Virus record (IMG/VR): IMGVR_UViG_3300030333_006863
Location: 1 to 48,490 of that record
Direction: 5' to 3' (one strand)
DNA from: a virus
Length of the DNA: 48,490 nt
This document shows positions 40,651 to 48,490 of the stretch, piece after piece. How positions within the stretch are numbered: the first letter of the stretch is position 1; each line of letters starts with the position of its first letter. Both the position numbers and the translations under genes were made by a program. Below the pieces are notes generated by a model, which worked only from the letters and a program-made list of their open reading frames with translations, was not told the origin of the DNA and made no database searches.

Positions 40651-41046
40651 TTAAATTCGAGTTCTAGTTCTGTAATTACGACGAGTTTTCAGAATGTTGA
40701 ATACTAAATTAACATGTTCTTCAGTAGTATTGATCAGCGTTGTACCGTTACTGCCACGTGAAGCAAGGTATTTAGGTCCTGATACCATTAATTTTTCCAG
40801 AACCTTATCACTAGCTTCAACCATTTTATTTGCATAAATGGTTTCATGCTGCCTGTCTTCAGCTTGTTCATTATAGAACCTACCAGTTACAGAATTGGGA
40901 TCAACTCCCAGATCTTCTTCAGCTGGAGACAGACCTTTAAAGCGTGCTGCTACACTCCTGTCAATTATAGGCTCAAGATGAGCAGCAATTGCATCTAGCG
41001 CTGCAGGACTGAGTTCCACTCCTGCTTGTGGTTGTGTGTCAGACAT
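40651..41046 (-). CDS. First gene of the leftward early operon, unknown function
   Basis: 131 residues from the ATG at 41046 (GGAGG 6 bases upstream); the ATG at 41070 has no ribosome site. The N-terminal third is Ala/Pro-rich and helical (ELSPAALDAIAAHLEPIIDR), the middle acidic, the C-terminus basic (KTRRNYRTRTRI). As the promoter-proximal gene it may be made first after infection and act on host or on transcription. No family recognised. Confidence 0.55.
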   Translation of the reverse strand: MSDTQPQAGVELSPAALDAIAAHLEPIIDRSVAARFKGLSPAEEDLGVDPNSVTGRFYNEQAEDRQHETIYANKMVEASDKVLEKLMVSGPKYLASRGSNGTTLINTTEEHVNLVFNILKTRRNYRTRTRI

Positions 41047-41140
41047 AAATGTCCTCCTATTAGTTAACAAGACTTAAATAATATATAATATAAATCGAAA
41101 TTAACGTAATTCGAATTTCGAATCCCCCCGAATAGGGGGG
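41047..41140 (-). promoter_or_regulatory. Early promoter/operator with GC hairpin
   Basis: Upstream of the first minus-strand gene lie CCCCCC-GAATA-GGGGGG (41124-41140), two TTCGAA boxes, and an inverted repeat TCGAAATT/AATTTCGA (41095-41102 and 41114-41121). On the minus strand a weak sigma70-like pair is TTCGAA and TATATT spaced 17 bases apart, overlapping the repeat, as in an operator-controlled promoter. Alternatively the 6-bp GC hairpin could be a promoter for an injected RNA polymerase, as in phage N4. Confidence 0.45.
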
Positions 41141-41147
41141 TACTTCA

Positions 41148-41179
41148 TTGAAAAAGACCACGCATCAAAATGCTATAAT
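41148..41179 (+). promoter_or_regulatory. Extended -10 promoter for the plus strand
   Basis: TGCTATAAT (41171-41179) is a perfect extended -10 element. A TTGAAA sits 20 bases upstream of TATAAT, longer than optimal spacing, which extended -10 promoters tolerate. It points towards the terminase genes and is the best host-type promoter in the window. Confidence 0.6.
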
Positions 41180-41460
41180 TTTTAAAACCTTTCTTCTTTA
41201 CCGTAACCAGAGTACGGTGGTTACGATACTAACTAACAGTTTTTGTTTTATCCTTGTGCTTAGCTATTATATGCAATTAACTTGCATCGGTAGCTTTAAT
41301 AAAAGATCATCCAATTAGTACCCGTTGCGATACGTTCTGCTAAGTGGATCAGACGTTGGGTTTAAGATCTTTCACCATAGTAAGGTCAAGTTGTCCCCGA
41401 TACTACCACAAATTGCTTAGATATAAACATTGGATATGGGAGTGAATAACTGGTCCAGGT
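41180..41460 (+). ncRNA. Long structured leader
   Basis: About 280 bases without a gene, with nested pairings: CGTAACC/GGTTACG (41202-41208 and 41219-41225, competing with ACCGT/ACGGT), AGCTA...ATGCAA/TTGCAT...TAGCT (41262-41295), a 7-bp AAAGATC/GATCTTT (41302-41308 and 41366-41372) around CGTTCTG/CAGACG, and TAGTA/TACTA (41378-41405). Probably a leader RNA of the late transcript or a processed RNA. It does not form a tRNA. Confidence 0.45.
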
Positions 41461-41557
41461 GAGAAATTCTGAGTTAAACATCCAAAACCTTCAGGGGCTA
41501 ATAGCATCCTTTTTGAATTTTCTTGCAGATAGAACATCATATTCATACCTTATATAC

Positions 41558-41740
41558 ATGAAGATATACACATTAAGCCTTATAATAGATAATGATGGAA
41601 ATATTCTCCATAGTGAGACCGATGTTAAAATAATGGATAAGATGGAAGAGAATAAGGATGATGATGCGATACAGGCTACTACATTAGAAGATATGATACT
41701 CATGGAATTAAATGATGTAGAAGGTGTGGCAAGGGCTTAA
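41558..41740 (+). CDS. Small acidic protein, unknown function
   Basis: 60 residues from the ATG at 41558; the frame is open further upstream to GTG 41459 (93 residues), and no ribosome site clearly favours either. The sequence (MKIYTLSLIIDNDGNILHSE...) begins with a beta strand and continues as an acidic helix (EENKDDDAIQATTLEDMI). It lies between the leader and the small terminase-like gene. Function unknown. Confidence 0.45.
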   Translation: MKIYTLSLIIDNDGNILHSETDVKIMDKMEENKDDDAIQATTLEDMILMELNDVEGVARA

Positions 41741-41748
41741 TTGTTAAC

Positions 41749-41766
41749 GGATCCCTAACGGGATCC
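41749..41766 (+). promoter_or_regulatory. Perfect hairpin just before the small terminase-like gene
   Basis: GGATCCC-TAAC-GGGATCC, 7 bp with a 4-base loop, ends 7 bases before the ATG at 41774, where no Shine-Dalgarno site is present. No T-run follows. It may control translation or be bound by a protein; a packaging site is also possible. Confidence 0.45.
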
Positions 41767-41773
41767 TAAATTT

Positions 41774-42523
41774 ATGAGACATTACAAAGTAAATAAGATA
41801 CAGCATACTGTATTTGACTCTCTGGATGAAATTCCAGCGGAACTTACGTATGTCCATGATTGGAGAGATGGGCAGGTAGGTGATTGGGTTGTCGCTGATG
41901 ATGGGTGCGTGATACAGGTATTGAGACGAGGCAGAATGATGAAGGCTAAGGGGAAGGAAAAAATAAGAGAGTATATTGGGACTTGCGCTGGAACCTTTGT
42001 TATCGGAGAGAGCAGTAAGATGGATACTAGCAGGAGAATAAACATCTATTCTTTTGGTGGGGATCTTTTATCAGATGAGCGTTTAGAAGAGCGTGCTGAG
42101 GCGAATGCTAAGGAATTGCTATTTGTGCAATACATCACAGGTGGGCTCACAGCTCAACAAGCTTATTTAAAAGCTTTCCCCACAAATAACCCATCGTACG
42201 CTAACTCAAAGGCAATGCAACTTATCAAGACAGAAAGGATACGAACTGCAATGAAAGAAGAATTAAAGCCAGTAATGGAAGAACTTCAAATAGATGAGAA
42301 GTATGTTCTTGAAGGCATAAAATCAGAAGCAGATGGAGCTGATAAAGCTGACGTGCGTTTAAAGGCTCTATTTAAGTTGAGTGATATACTAGATATGGAA
42401 GATAAAAATCAAACCAAGGTGCAGCAGGTCACTGGTGCAGTTTTTCAAGGTTTTGATAAGAAAGCTTTACAGGATGCTGAGAGACCTAAAGAAAAAATGC
42501 TTGAGATAGGTGTGAAAAAATAA
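41774..42523 (+). CDS. Small terminase-like protein
   Basis: 249 residues. Residues 1-100 are a beta-rich N-terminal domain (VHDWRDGQVGDWVVADDGCVIQVL). Residues 110-165 (FVQYITGGLTAQQAYLKAFP and following LIKTERIRTAMKEE) form a helix-turn-helix with the repeated helical pattern of terminase small subunits, which bind the packaging site and recruit the large subunit. A coiled, acidic C-terminus follows. Two genes downstream is TerL. The N-terminal beta domain is unusual for this family. Confidence 0.65.
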   Translation: MRHYKVNKIQHTVFDSLDEIPAELTYVHDWRDGQVGDWVVADDGCVIQVLRRGRMMKAKGKEKIREYIGTCAGTFVIGESSKMDTSRRINIYSFGGDLLSDERLEERAEANAKELLFVQYITGGLTAQQAYLKAFPTNNPSYANSKAMQLIKTERIRTAMKEELKPVMEELQIDEKYVLEGIKSEADGADKADVRLKALFKLSDILDMEDKNQTKVQQVTGAVFQGFDKKALQDAERPKEKMLEIGVKK

Positions 42524-43632
42524 TGCCCCCAAAGGAAGGATATAACGACGTATTTGATATGATGGTTGCTGCCGCTGACAAGACCGATGTCGATATAATG
42601 GCGCAAGCTGACACTGATCTTAATAAATATCCAGAATGGGTCCAGGAAGAGACTCCTGAGGATGTAGAGAACTGGAATAATTTTATAAATGCTTTAGATG
42701 TTGAGCGTGAAGGGAAAAAAGAACTTGGATTGAAGGAAGGTATGAGTATACCTCGCTTAGATCCCTTTCAAAGGCAATATTTAAAGGATCTATGGGTAGA
42801 AGGTGGTCGTCCTAAAATTCATGTTATTGATAAGGACAATACGAATCCAGTGCACGCAGATCGTAGGGCAAGCTATAGCTCTAGTCTTCGTTACATAGGA
42901 ACAGGTTACGAGGATCTTGAAGGTGGTGATCATCACAGATTACCTCAGGTATGGCGAGATCAAATAGACAATCAAAGGTCTGCGATGTGGGTATATGAAG
43001 GTGATCTATTTGATGATTATATGGCTGAGATAGCTCATGCGAATAAATACGCTAGGAAACCTGGAGAGAATAGGAGACAATGGTTGGCTAGGGCCAACAA
43101 GCTACGCAATGAAGGTAAAGAAGAGAAAGAGAACTTTGGAGATAAAGCTAGATATGGCAAGTACGAATCCTTTGAGGATGCCCTACCTGGTGAAGATATA
43201 GTATCAAAATACGATGAAGCTTGGGGTGGTGGTACTCAAGTATACGATAAGATTAATGACAAAAGATATGTTAAAACATTTCCATTTATGTCTAAACAAA
43301 GATTTGAGTGGAAAAAACTTCCTGACGGAACTGAGGTTATAGTAGACAGTGAGGGGAATGTGAGAGATGACATGACAGGTCCAGCAGATGATGTGAGAAA
43401 CATTACACGACATAATGATGGTAGATGGGGTTGGAGCCAGTTTGAAATGGATCACGCTGCGTATCATCCTAGCACCAGAATGGGGCTTACAAGGGAAGGT
43501 GAATGGGTAAGGCCATCAAGGGAATTTGAAGCTCATTCTATCATAGAGGATTCATTATTAGAAAGATACCATGAGCGCGAACTTTTTGATGACTATGACC
43601 CAACAAAAATTAATCCATGGTGGATAGAATAA
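42523..43632 (+). CDS. Packaging-region protein, unknown function
   Basis: 369 residues starting in a TAATG overlap with the small terminase-like gene. Hydrophilic, rich in Asp, Glu, Arg and Trp, with clusters such as RRQWLARANKLRNEGKEEKE and WGWSQFEMDHAAYHPS. No P-loop, nuclease or zinc motif. Its place between the terminase subunits suggests a packaging or head-assembly role, for example a terminase accessory protein. No family recognised. Confidence 0.5.
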   Translation: MPPKEGYNDVFDMMVAAADKTDVDIMAQADTDLNKYPEWVQEETPEDVENWNNFINALDVEREGKKELGLKEGMSIPRLDPFQRQYLKDLWVEGGRPKIHVIDKDNTNPVHADRRASYSSSLRYIGTGYEDLEGGDHHRLPQVWRDQIDNQRSAMWVYEGDLFDDYMAEIAHANKYARKPGENRRQWLARANKLRNEGKEEKENFGDKARYGKYESFEDALPGEDIVSKYDEAWGGGTQVYDKINDKRYVKTFPFMSKQRFEWKKLPDGTEVIVDSEGNVRDDMTGPADDVRNITRHNDGRWGWSQFEMDHAAYHPSTRMGLTREGEWVRPSREFEAHSIIEDSLLERYHERELFDDYDPTKINPWWIE

Positions 43633-43711
43633 TAACTTACATTTTACACGAAAGTTTTAGTCAAAATCATACTTTATTACTTAGAATTGCTCCAATTAGG
43701 TGCAATAATTG

Positions 43712-45262
43712 ATGAATATTAACTCTAACGACGTATCAACTGCGGAAGAACAGTTATTATTAGCAAAAAACGATCTAGTTGCGTTTGGTAAATTATTCTT
43801 ACCTGATGATTTTATGCGTTCCGAGACTCCATTCTTTCATTATGAGGTCGTAGATGCATTAAATGATCTTGATAAGAGACAGCTTGCGGTTATATTGCCA
43901 CGTGGACATGGGAAAACAGTGCTGACTAAATGTTCTATCCTACATGATTTTTGCTTTGCTACTGAACCATTGTTTTATGGATGGGTAGCTGCAAGTTCTA
44001 AGATATCTGTACCTAATTTAGATTATGTTAAATATCATTTAGAGTATAATGATAAAATAAAATATTACTTTGGGGACCTTAAAGGTCGAAAATGGACGGA
44101 AGACGATATAGAACTTAAGAATGGTTGTAAACTTATTTCTAAATCTAACCTTTCGGGGATACGCGGAGGGGCGAAATTACATAAAAGATATGATCTGATC
44201 ATTCTTGATGATTTTGAAGACGAAAATAACACAGTAACACCTGAATCTAGAGCAAAGATATCAAATCTAGTAACTGCTGTGGTATTTCCAGCGCTAGAGC
44301 CTAAGACAGGACGGTTAAGAATTAATGGAACACCTGTGCATTATGATGCATTTATCCAGAAAATACTTGTAGGGTATGAAAAGGCTAAAAAAATGGGGGA
44401 GAGCTATTCGTGGCATGTGATCACATATAAGGCACTTCTTGAAGATGGATCTCCCCTTTGGCCTTCATGGTTTGGGCATAAAGAAATGTTACGTAAGAAA
44501 AAATTCTATGCAGATAGTGGGACTCCTCAAAAATTCTATCAAGAATATATGATGGAAGTTCAGAGCGCTGAAGATTCTATGTTTACTAGAGATCATATCA
44601 AATACTGGGATGGAACTTTTACAGTAGATGGAGATACTGGCATACCTTATATTAAAATTGAGGGGGATGACGTCAAACCTTGTAATATTTTTGTTGGCGT
44701 CGATCCTGCAACTGATTCAACACGTAGAGATAGTGATTTCTCTGTTTTAATTACTATTGCTGTTACTGCAGATAACAATATCTACGTACTGGATTATATA
44801 CGGCAAAGATCTTTGCCTGTGCTTGCAATTCCTGGAACAGAACGAACTGGTATCGTTGACCATATGTTCATGATTTCTCAAACCTATAATCCAAATCTGT
44901 TCACGGTTGAGGACACTACGATGAGTAAGCCTATTTTTCAGGCAGTACAATCCGAATCTAGGAGGCGCAATGATTTTACAGTAAGGATCAAAGCTGAAAA
45001 GCCAGGTACGAGAATGAGTAAAAGAGATCGAATACAGGAAATTCTTGCTCAAAGATTTGCCATAGGTCAAATCCATATTAAAAAGACTCATTATGAGTTA
45101 GAGCGAGAAATCATTACTTTTGGTCCACGAATGGCACATGATGATACAATTGATGCATTGGCTTATGCTTGTAAATTTTCACATCCCCCACAAGGAATGA
45201 ATAAAGAAAATGGTAATTGGTATAAATATAAGCCAACTGCTAAAAATTGGGTAGTAGCATGA
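43712..45262 (+). CDS. Terminase large subunit
   Basis: 516 residues from the ATG at 43712. The ATPase half has LPRGHGKT at 62-69 as Walker A and LIILDDFEDE as Walker B. The nuclease half has VGVDPATDSTRRDSDFSVL, the first metal-binding Asp of the RNase H-like fold, and DDTIDALAYA near the C-terminus. It pumps DNA into the prohead and cuts it. The RGHGK variant of Walker A occurs in many marine podo- and siphovirus terminases. The stop overlaps the next ATG. Confidence 0.93.
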   Translation: MNINSNDVSTAEEQLLLAKNDLVAFGKLFLPDDFMRSETPFFHYEVVDALNDLDKRQLAVILPRGHGKTVLTKCSILHDFCFATEPLFYGWVAASSKISVPNLDYVKYHLEYNDKIKYYFGDLKGRKWTEDDIELKNGCKLISKSNLSGIRGGAKLHKRYDLIILDDFEDENNTVTPESRAKISNLVTAVVFPALEPKTGRLRINGTPVHYDAFIQKILVGYEKAKKMGESYSWHVITYKALLEDGSPLWPSWFGHKEMLRKKKFYADSGTPQKFYQEYMMEVQSAEDSMFTRDHIKYWDGTFTVDGDTGIPYIKIEGDDVKPCNIFVGVDPATDSTRRDSDFSVLITIAVTADNNIYVLDYIRQRSLPVLAIPGTERTGIVDHMFMISQTYNPNLFTVEDTTMSKPIFQAVQSESRRRNDFTVRIKAEKPGTRMSKRDRIQEILAQRFAIGQIHIKKTHYELEREIITFGPRMAHDDTIDALAYACKFSHPPQGMNKENGNWYKYKPTAKNWVVA

Positions 45263-45606
45263 ATGATGCGTTTCAACATATGAAGAATGCAACTACTGAT
45301 CTATTTGATCAATATTCAGAAAAAGTCCGAAATATGAGATCTTTTACGATGAATGAAGAGGGGAAGAATCCATCTACAGTTCGACTGAGAGCTGAAGAAT
45401 TTGATGGACATTGGTTCGTATTCCCTACTATATTTCCACCCAAAGGAGAATCATCTGATCCTAATGATTGGACTAGATTTGAAGCAGATGAGCAAATAAG
45501 AGATGCATTTAGAATGTCAATTGATAGGAACGAAGTATTCCCATTTGGCAAGGACAGTCTTAGCGCTAAAGCTTTTGCAGAAGGCGCTTGGAAAATACAG
45601 GAGTAA
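45259..45606 (+). CDS. Small protein downstream of TerL, conserved-looking
   Basis: 115 residues from the ATG in the ATGA overlap with TerL (a TTG at 45247 is in frame but less likely). The C-terminal half resembles small marine-phage proteins (HWFVFPTIFP, then DPNDWTRFEADEQIRDAFRMSIDR, ending KAFAEGAWK). Soluble, no catalytic motif. Its position after TerL is common for such genes; role unknown. Confidence 0.55.
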   Translation: MNDAFQHMKNATTDLFDQYSEKVRNMRSFTMNEEGKNPSTVRLRAEEFDGHWFVFPTIFPPKGESSDPNDWTRFEADEQIRDAFRMSIDRNEVFPFGKDSLSAKAFAEGAWKIQE

Positions 45607-45608
45607 AA

Positions 45609-46181
45609 ATGGCTGCATTAACAGGAAAACAGATAACTAATACATATAAAGATATTTTAACAGTATTAGGCTCTACAAGCAATGAAGGACTTACAAGTAG
45701 CGCAAAACAAATTTTTGATGGTGAGGGAGTTGGTAGTGCCATGTGGGTTAGCACTAATTTACTTCAGGTTGGCTCTCCCTCATCTACAGCAAGTGTTGAT
45801 GTGTATGGTGGTGTGACAGCAAGGAGTTATAAATTAAGAACTAGTGTTAGTGGAGAAGTTCATACTGTTTTTACTATAAATGAAGATGGTTCAGCAAATA
45901 TGATACAGCCATTTATAACAAAATCTTCTGTAACCTTTAAATCTGATGGTGCTGATGATATAGTGATGGACGCAAGTAACAGTTCCATGAAAAGAGGGGA
46001 TGGTAGTAAAGGTAATGTCAAATTAGGGTCTACAGATGTTACTCTACAAAAAGGGAGTACAGATTTGTTAACAGCAAAAGAAGATGGTACTATAAAATTT
46101 CAAAACGTAAGCTCTCTGCCGTCAAACCCCGCGGCTGGAGACATAGTAAATTACAATGGGGTAATAAACGTAGGAGTTTAA
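45609..46181 (+). CDS. Tail-fibre-associated protein
   Basis: 190 residues from the ATG with AGGAG upstream; a TTG at 45588 is upstream in frame. The middle and C-terminal parts are short Ser/Thr/Gly/Asp-rich beta segments (SVTFKSDGADDIVMDASNSS) typical of fibre shafts. It ends with SLPSNPAAGDIVNYNGVIN, the kind of motif seen at fibre tips. It starts the tail-fibre cluster. Assignment is by composition and neighbours. Confidence 0.5.
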   Translation: MAALTGKQITNTYKDILTVLGSTSNEGLTSSAKQIFDGEGVGSAMWVSTNLLQVGSPSSTASVDVYGGVTARSYKLRTSVSGEVHTVFTINEDGSANMIQPFITKSSVTFKSDGADDIVMDASNSSMKRGDGSKGNVKLGSTDVTLQKGSTDLLTAKEDGTIKFQNVSSLPSNPAAGDIVNYNGVINVGV

Positions 46182-46182
46182 T

Positions 46183-47127
46183 ATGGCAACATGGAAAGAG
46201 TTGGTTGATATTAGTTCAGATCAAACTCTAACAAACAAAACACACACAAGCCCAGTTTTAAATACTGGAGTAAGTGGAACTGCAATTAAAGATGAAGACA
46301 ACATGGCGTCTAATTCTGATACTCATCTTGCAACACAACAAAGTATTAAAGCGTATGTAGATGCACAGGTAGATACGGCAGATGCTCTTTCTGAGATGAG
46401 CGATGTAACTATTACTGGTACACCTGCTGATAATGAAGTATTAGCATATGATACTAGTACTAGTGAGTTTATTAATCAAACTGCTGCAGAAGCTGGTATT
46501 CAAAAAACTATAAGTGGAGCAGCTAGTACAGTAGTAGAGTCAGACCTTACTGCTTCAAGAGCATTAATGTCTGGTACTGGTGGTAAAATTGAAGTATCAG
46601 ATGTAACTAAAACAGAATTAGGTTATCTAGATGGAGTGACATCAGCTATTCAGACTCAGTTAGATGGAAAACAAGCATCAGGTTCTTATGCAGCATTAGC
46701 TGGTAGTGAAAGTCAAAATTTCAGCACAAATGACTTAGCAGTTACTGGAAATTTAACAGTTACAGGGACAACTATAAGTGTAGCTAATGAAAATATAAAA
46801 TTAGAAGACTCTATTATGACATTAAACTCTGGAGCTAATAGCACAAGCGCATCTTTAGATGGAGGATTTATTGTAGAAAGAGGAACTGATGGTGATACTG
46901 CAGGATTGGTAAGGGTAGATGGTAATAATGTAGGAATAGGATGGGATGAATCTGAAGGATATTTCAGATTTAGTACATCTGATTCTACAACTGAATTTAC
47001 ATTCGTTGCAGATGTCGGATGTGCAACAAATAGTACTGCTGATGCTCCTACGAATGATGATGTAGGTCCAATAGGCTCGGTTCATGTAAACACAGATAGT
47101 GACCAAGTATTTATTAGAGTAGACTAG
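46183..47127 (+). CDS. Tail fibre protein
   Basis: 314 residues. It begins MATWKELVDISSDQTLTNKTH, closely related to the start of the gene at 47457, and continues with repeats of beta-rich, Thr/Ser/Ala-rich sequence and a long shaft-like part (TGNLTVTGTTISVANENIKL) as in phage fibres that contact the cell surface. The C-terminal part is Asp/Gly-rich. It overlaps the next small gene by one base. Confidence 0.65.
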   Translation: MATWKELVDISSDQTLTNKTHTSPVLNTGVSGTAIKDEDNMASNSDTHLATQQSIKAYVDAQVDTADALSEMSDVTITGTPADNEVLAYDTSTSEFINQTAAEAGIQKTISGAASTVVESDLTASRALMSGTGGKIEVSDVTKTELGYLDGVTSAIQTQLDGKQASGSYAALAGSESQNFSTNDLAVTGNLTVTGTTISVANENIKLEDSIMTLNSGANSTSASLDGGFIVERGTDGDTAGLVRVDGNNVGIGWDESEGYFRFSTSDSTTEFTFVADVGCATNSTADAPTNDDVGPIGSVHVNTDSDQVFIRVD

Positions 47128-47309
47128 TGTCTAGGATAGCTAAGGATACTTCTTTGGTAAAGATACCTGAGGTTAAATTTGGAATAAAAGACACAGACTT
47201 CTTACTAAAGTTAATAATGAGGTCTACATTTGATGGGACTGAGATAGAGATTGCTAATTCAGTAATCAAAAAATTAACAGAAATACATAGGGTTAATCTT
47301 GAAGCTTGA
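47127..47309 (+). CDS. Small protein in the fibre cluster (GTG start)
   Basis: 60 residues starting with GTG that shares a base with the preceding TAG. Basic, helical at the C-terminus (NSVIKKLTEIHRVNLEA). It may be a fibre-assembly or chaperone-like helper. It overlaps the next short gene by 11 bases. No family recognised. Confidence 0.45.
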   Translation: MSRIAKDTSLVKIPEVKFGIKDTDFLLKLIMRSTFDGTEIEIANSVIKKLTEIHRVNLEA

Positions 47310-47457
47310 ACTTTCATCTGACGAATTATATCTATTAAAAGCTTCTATTGAGAACATTCCAATAAAAGGTGTTGATGCTCCTCGTGTTGCCAAACTCCTA
47401 CAGAGACTAATCAATGCCTTTGAGAAACAAGTAGCAAAAGATAACGAGGTTAAATAA
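47299..47457 (+). CDS. Small helical protein in the fibre cluster (TTG start)
   Basis: 52 residues starting at TTG inside the end of the previous gene, with GGG upstream. MKLELSSDELYLLKASIENI and RVAKLLQRLINAFEKQVAK are two amphipathic helices, so it may form a helical hairpin. The stop shares a base with the next ATG (TAATG). The coupling and coding-like sequence support it being real. Confidence 0.45.
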   Translation: MKLELSSDELYLLKASIENIPIKGVDAPRVAKLLQRLINAFEKQVAKDNEVK

Positions 47458-48490
47458 TGCCTACTTGGAAAAAACTCGCACTTGTTGGTTCATCTCAAAC
47501 CTTTTCAGGTACTCAAACCATTGATGAAACTACAAATCATGGCCTGGTTATATCTTCTCTTGCTAACTATAAAGGTATAGAGTTAAATGCGGTAGGTTCA
47601 AGTAGACCTGCAATTTATTTTAAAAATGCAAATCAAAGTACTCTAGGTTCAATATACGGAACAGAGGGTAATGAAATGGAGATTTACTCAACTGGCGGTG
47701 TAAATGTTAATTCCCCTAGTTTGGATGTAGGAACTTCCTCTATTGCAGATACTACTATAAACATTGAATCAAGTTCAAGTGGAGACCCTAAACTCAATTT
47801 TAAATCCACATCTAATCGAAGTGCTAATATTGATTTTACTGAAGGTGGAACGCTACAAGGTTCTATATACTACAAACATAATGGAGATACTATTGGTATT
47901 TCTACTGGTAGCACAAATAGAACTGCAAGGTTAAGTATTAATGAAACAACTAGCACACTTACTAGCAATCTTTCATTAGAAGGAAGCCTAATAGGAGATT
48001 CTACAAACTTTGACATATACCAAACATCAGATGATGCTTCTGACAATAGAAGAACAAGAATTGGTGGTGGAGGAGATGTTATTACGTCAAGAGGTGCTTA
48101 TATTGAACTAGCAGGTAATGAGCATAGTAATACTGGTCAGCTTATATTAAATGCAGGTGATGTTAGTGGTGGAGATATAATATTCAAAACAGATAATACT
48201 ACCAGATTGACGATTGATGATACAACTGGTAATGCCACATTCGCAGGTTATATATATACAAATGTTATATTTGCAAATGGTTCTAGTGCTTTACAACTCA
48301 GGTCTGAAAATAGTAAAGGTATAGAGTATCTCTCTGATGCTGATGGTCATATCTTTAAAACCTATGATGGTAGTTGGAAAACAAGGATGACCATTGCAGA
48401 TGGTGGAGATACAACATTTGCTGGGGATGTAACTGTTGAGAGAGATTCCGCAGATACAACTTTTAAAGTCAGCAGGAGTGACCAAACAAA
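47457..48490 (+). CDS. Tail fibre protein, cut by the right edge
   Basis: 344 codons are visible and the frame runs off the window. It starts MPTWKKLALVGSSQTFSGTQT, paralogous with the N-terminus of the gene at 46183, and then repeats Thr/Ser/Asn/Gly-rich beta segments (for example TIADGGDTTFAGDVTV at the end) typical of fibre shafts. The recurring RLTIDDTTGNATFAG and RMTIADGGDTTFAG units suggest duplication within the shaft. The C-terminal receptor-binding part lies beyond the window. Confidence 0.75.
   Translation, partial: MPTWKKLALVGSSQTFSGTQTIDETTNHGLVISSLANYKGIELNAVGSSRPAIYFKNANQSTLGSIYGTEGNEMEIYSTGGVNVNSPSLDVGTSSIADTTINIESSSSGDPKLNFKSTSNRSANIDFTEGGTLQGSIYYKHNGDTIGISTGSTNRTARLSINETTSTLTSNLSLEGSLIGDSTNFDIYQTSDDASDNRRTRIGGGGDVITSRGAYIELAGNEHSNTGQLILNAGDVSGGDIIFKTDNTTRLTIDDTTGNATFAGYIYTNVIFANGSSALQLRSENSKGIEYLSDADGHIFKTYDGSWKTRMTIADGGDTTFAGDVTVERDSADTTFKVSRSDQT

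Noticed and set aside
41302-41376. A 7-bp stem plus trailing CACC looked like a tRNA
   Set aside because: No anticodon arm with a 7-base loop and no T-loop could be formed.
1-48490. CRISPR arrays, integrase, transposase or attachment sites
   Set aside because: No regularly spaced repeats, tyrosine or serine recombinase motifs, or insertion sequences were seen.

Overview
The window is most of the genome of an AT-rich tailed phage (Caudoviricetes) that infects bacteria. The evidence for a bacterial host is the Shine-Dalgarno sites before most genes, the extended -10 promoter, the intrinsic terminators, and a tRNA nearly identical in its core to bacterial tRNA-fMet. No sheath, tail tube or tape-measure gene is seen. 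A P22-like portal, a nozzle/stabilisation-type protein and a run of very large internal virion proteins suggest podovirus morphology. There is no integrase or lysogeny module. The left edge cuts the portal gene and the right edge cuts a tail-fibre gene. Because TerL lies near the right end and the portal at the left end, the missing piece probably joins the two ends of a circular or permuted genome.

Layout. (1) 1-25 kb, plus strand, late genes: portal C-terminus, scaffold, major capsid protein, connector, small virion genes, a lysozyme-like transglycosylase, a zinc-ribbon metallophosphoesterase, a nozzle-like protein, then ejection-type proteins including a 2978-residue giant and an 884-residue partner. 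A terminator follows at 24993. (2) 25-32.3 kb, minus strand, replication and recombination: PD-(D/E)XK-type nuclease, NTP-pyrophosphatase-like protein, zinc proteins, a histone-fold-like protein, Gp157, a fused primase-helicase, an SSB-like protein with a DDLPF tail, and a Sak4/RecA-like ATPase whose Walker A motif lies at the C-terminus. A dense array of structured RNAs sits at 26711-27176. (3) 32.5-41 kb, minus strand: a ubiquitin-like conjugation cassette (Ubl, E2-like, JAB protease, E1), a Ro60/TROVE-like vWA protein, a PNK-like kinase, an initiator tRNA and many further structured RNAs and small genes. (4) 41.05-41.46 kb: a divergent control region with a GC hairpin, nested inverted repeats and an extended -10 promoter. 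(5) 41.5-48.5 kb, plus strand: small terminase-like protein, TerL and tail-fibre-like genes.

How it may work. The minus-strand genes look early or middle (replication, host takeover) and the plus-strand genes late (packaging, virion). No T7-type RNA polymerase gene is visible. The giant virion protein carries a DFDTD motif resembling the catalytic loop of two-barrel RNA polymerases, so it may be an injected polymerase; this is inference. The strongest candidates for an undescribed system are the complete phage-encoded Ubl-E1-E2-JAB set lying beside a Ro60-like protein and an unusual number of compact structured RNAs, and the circularly permuted Sak4-like ATPase.
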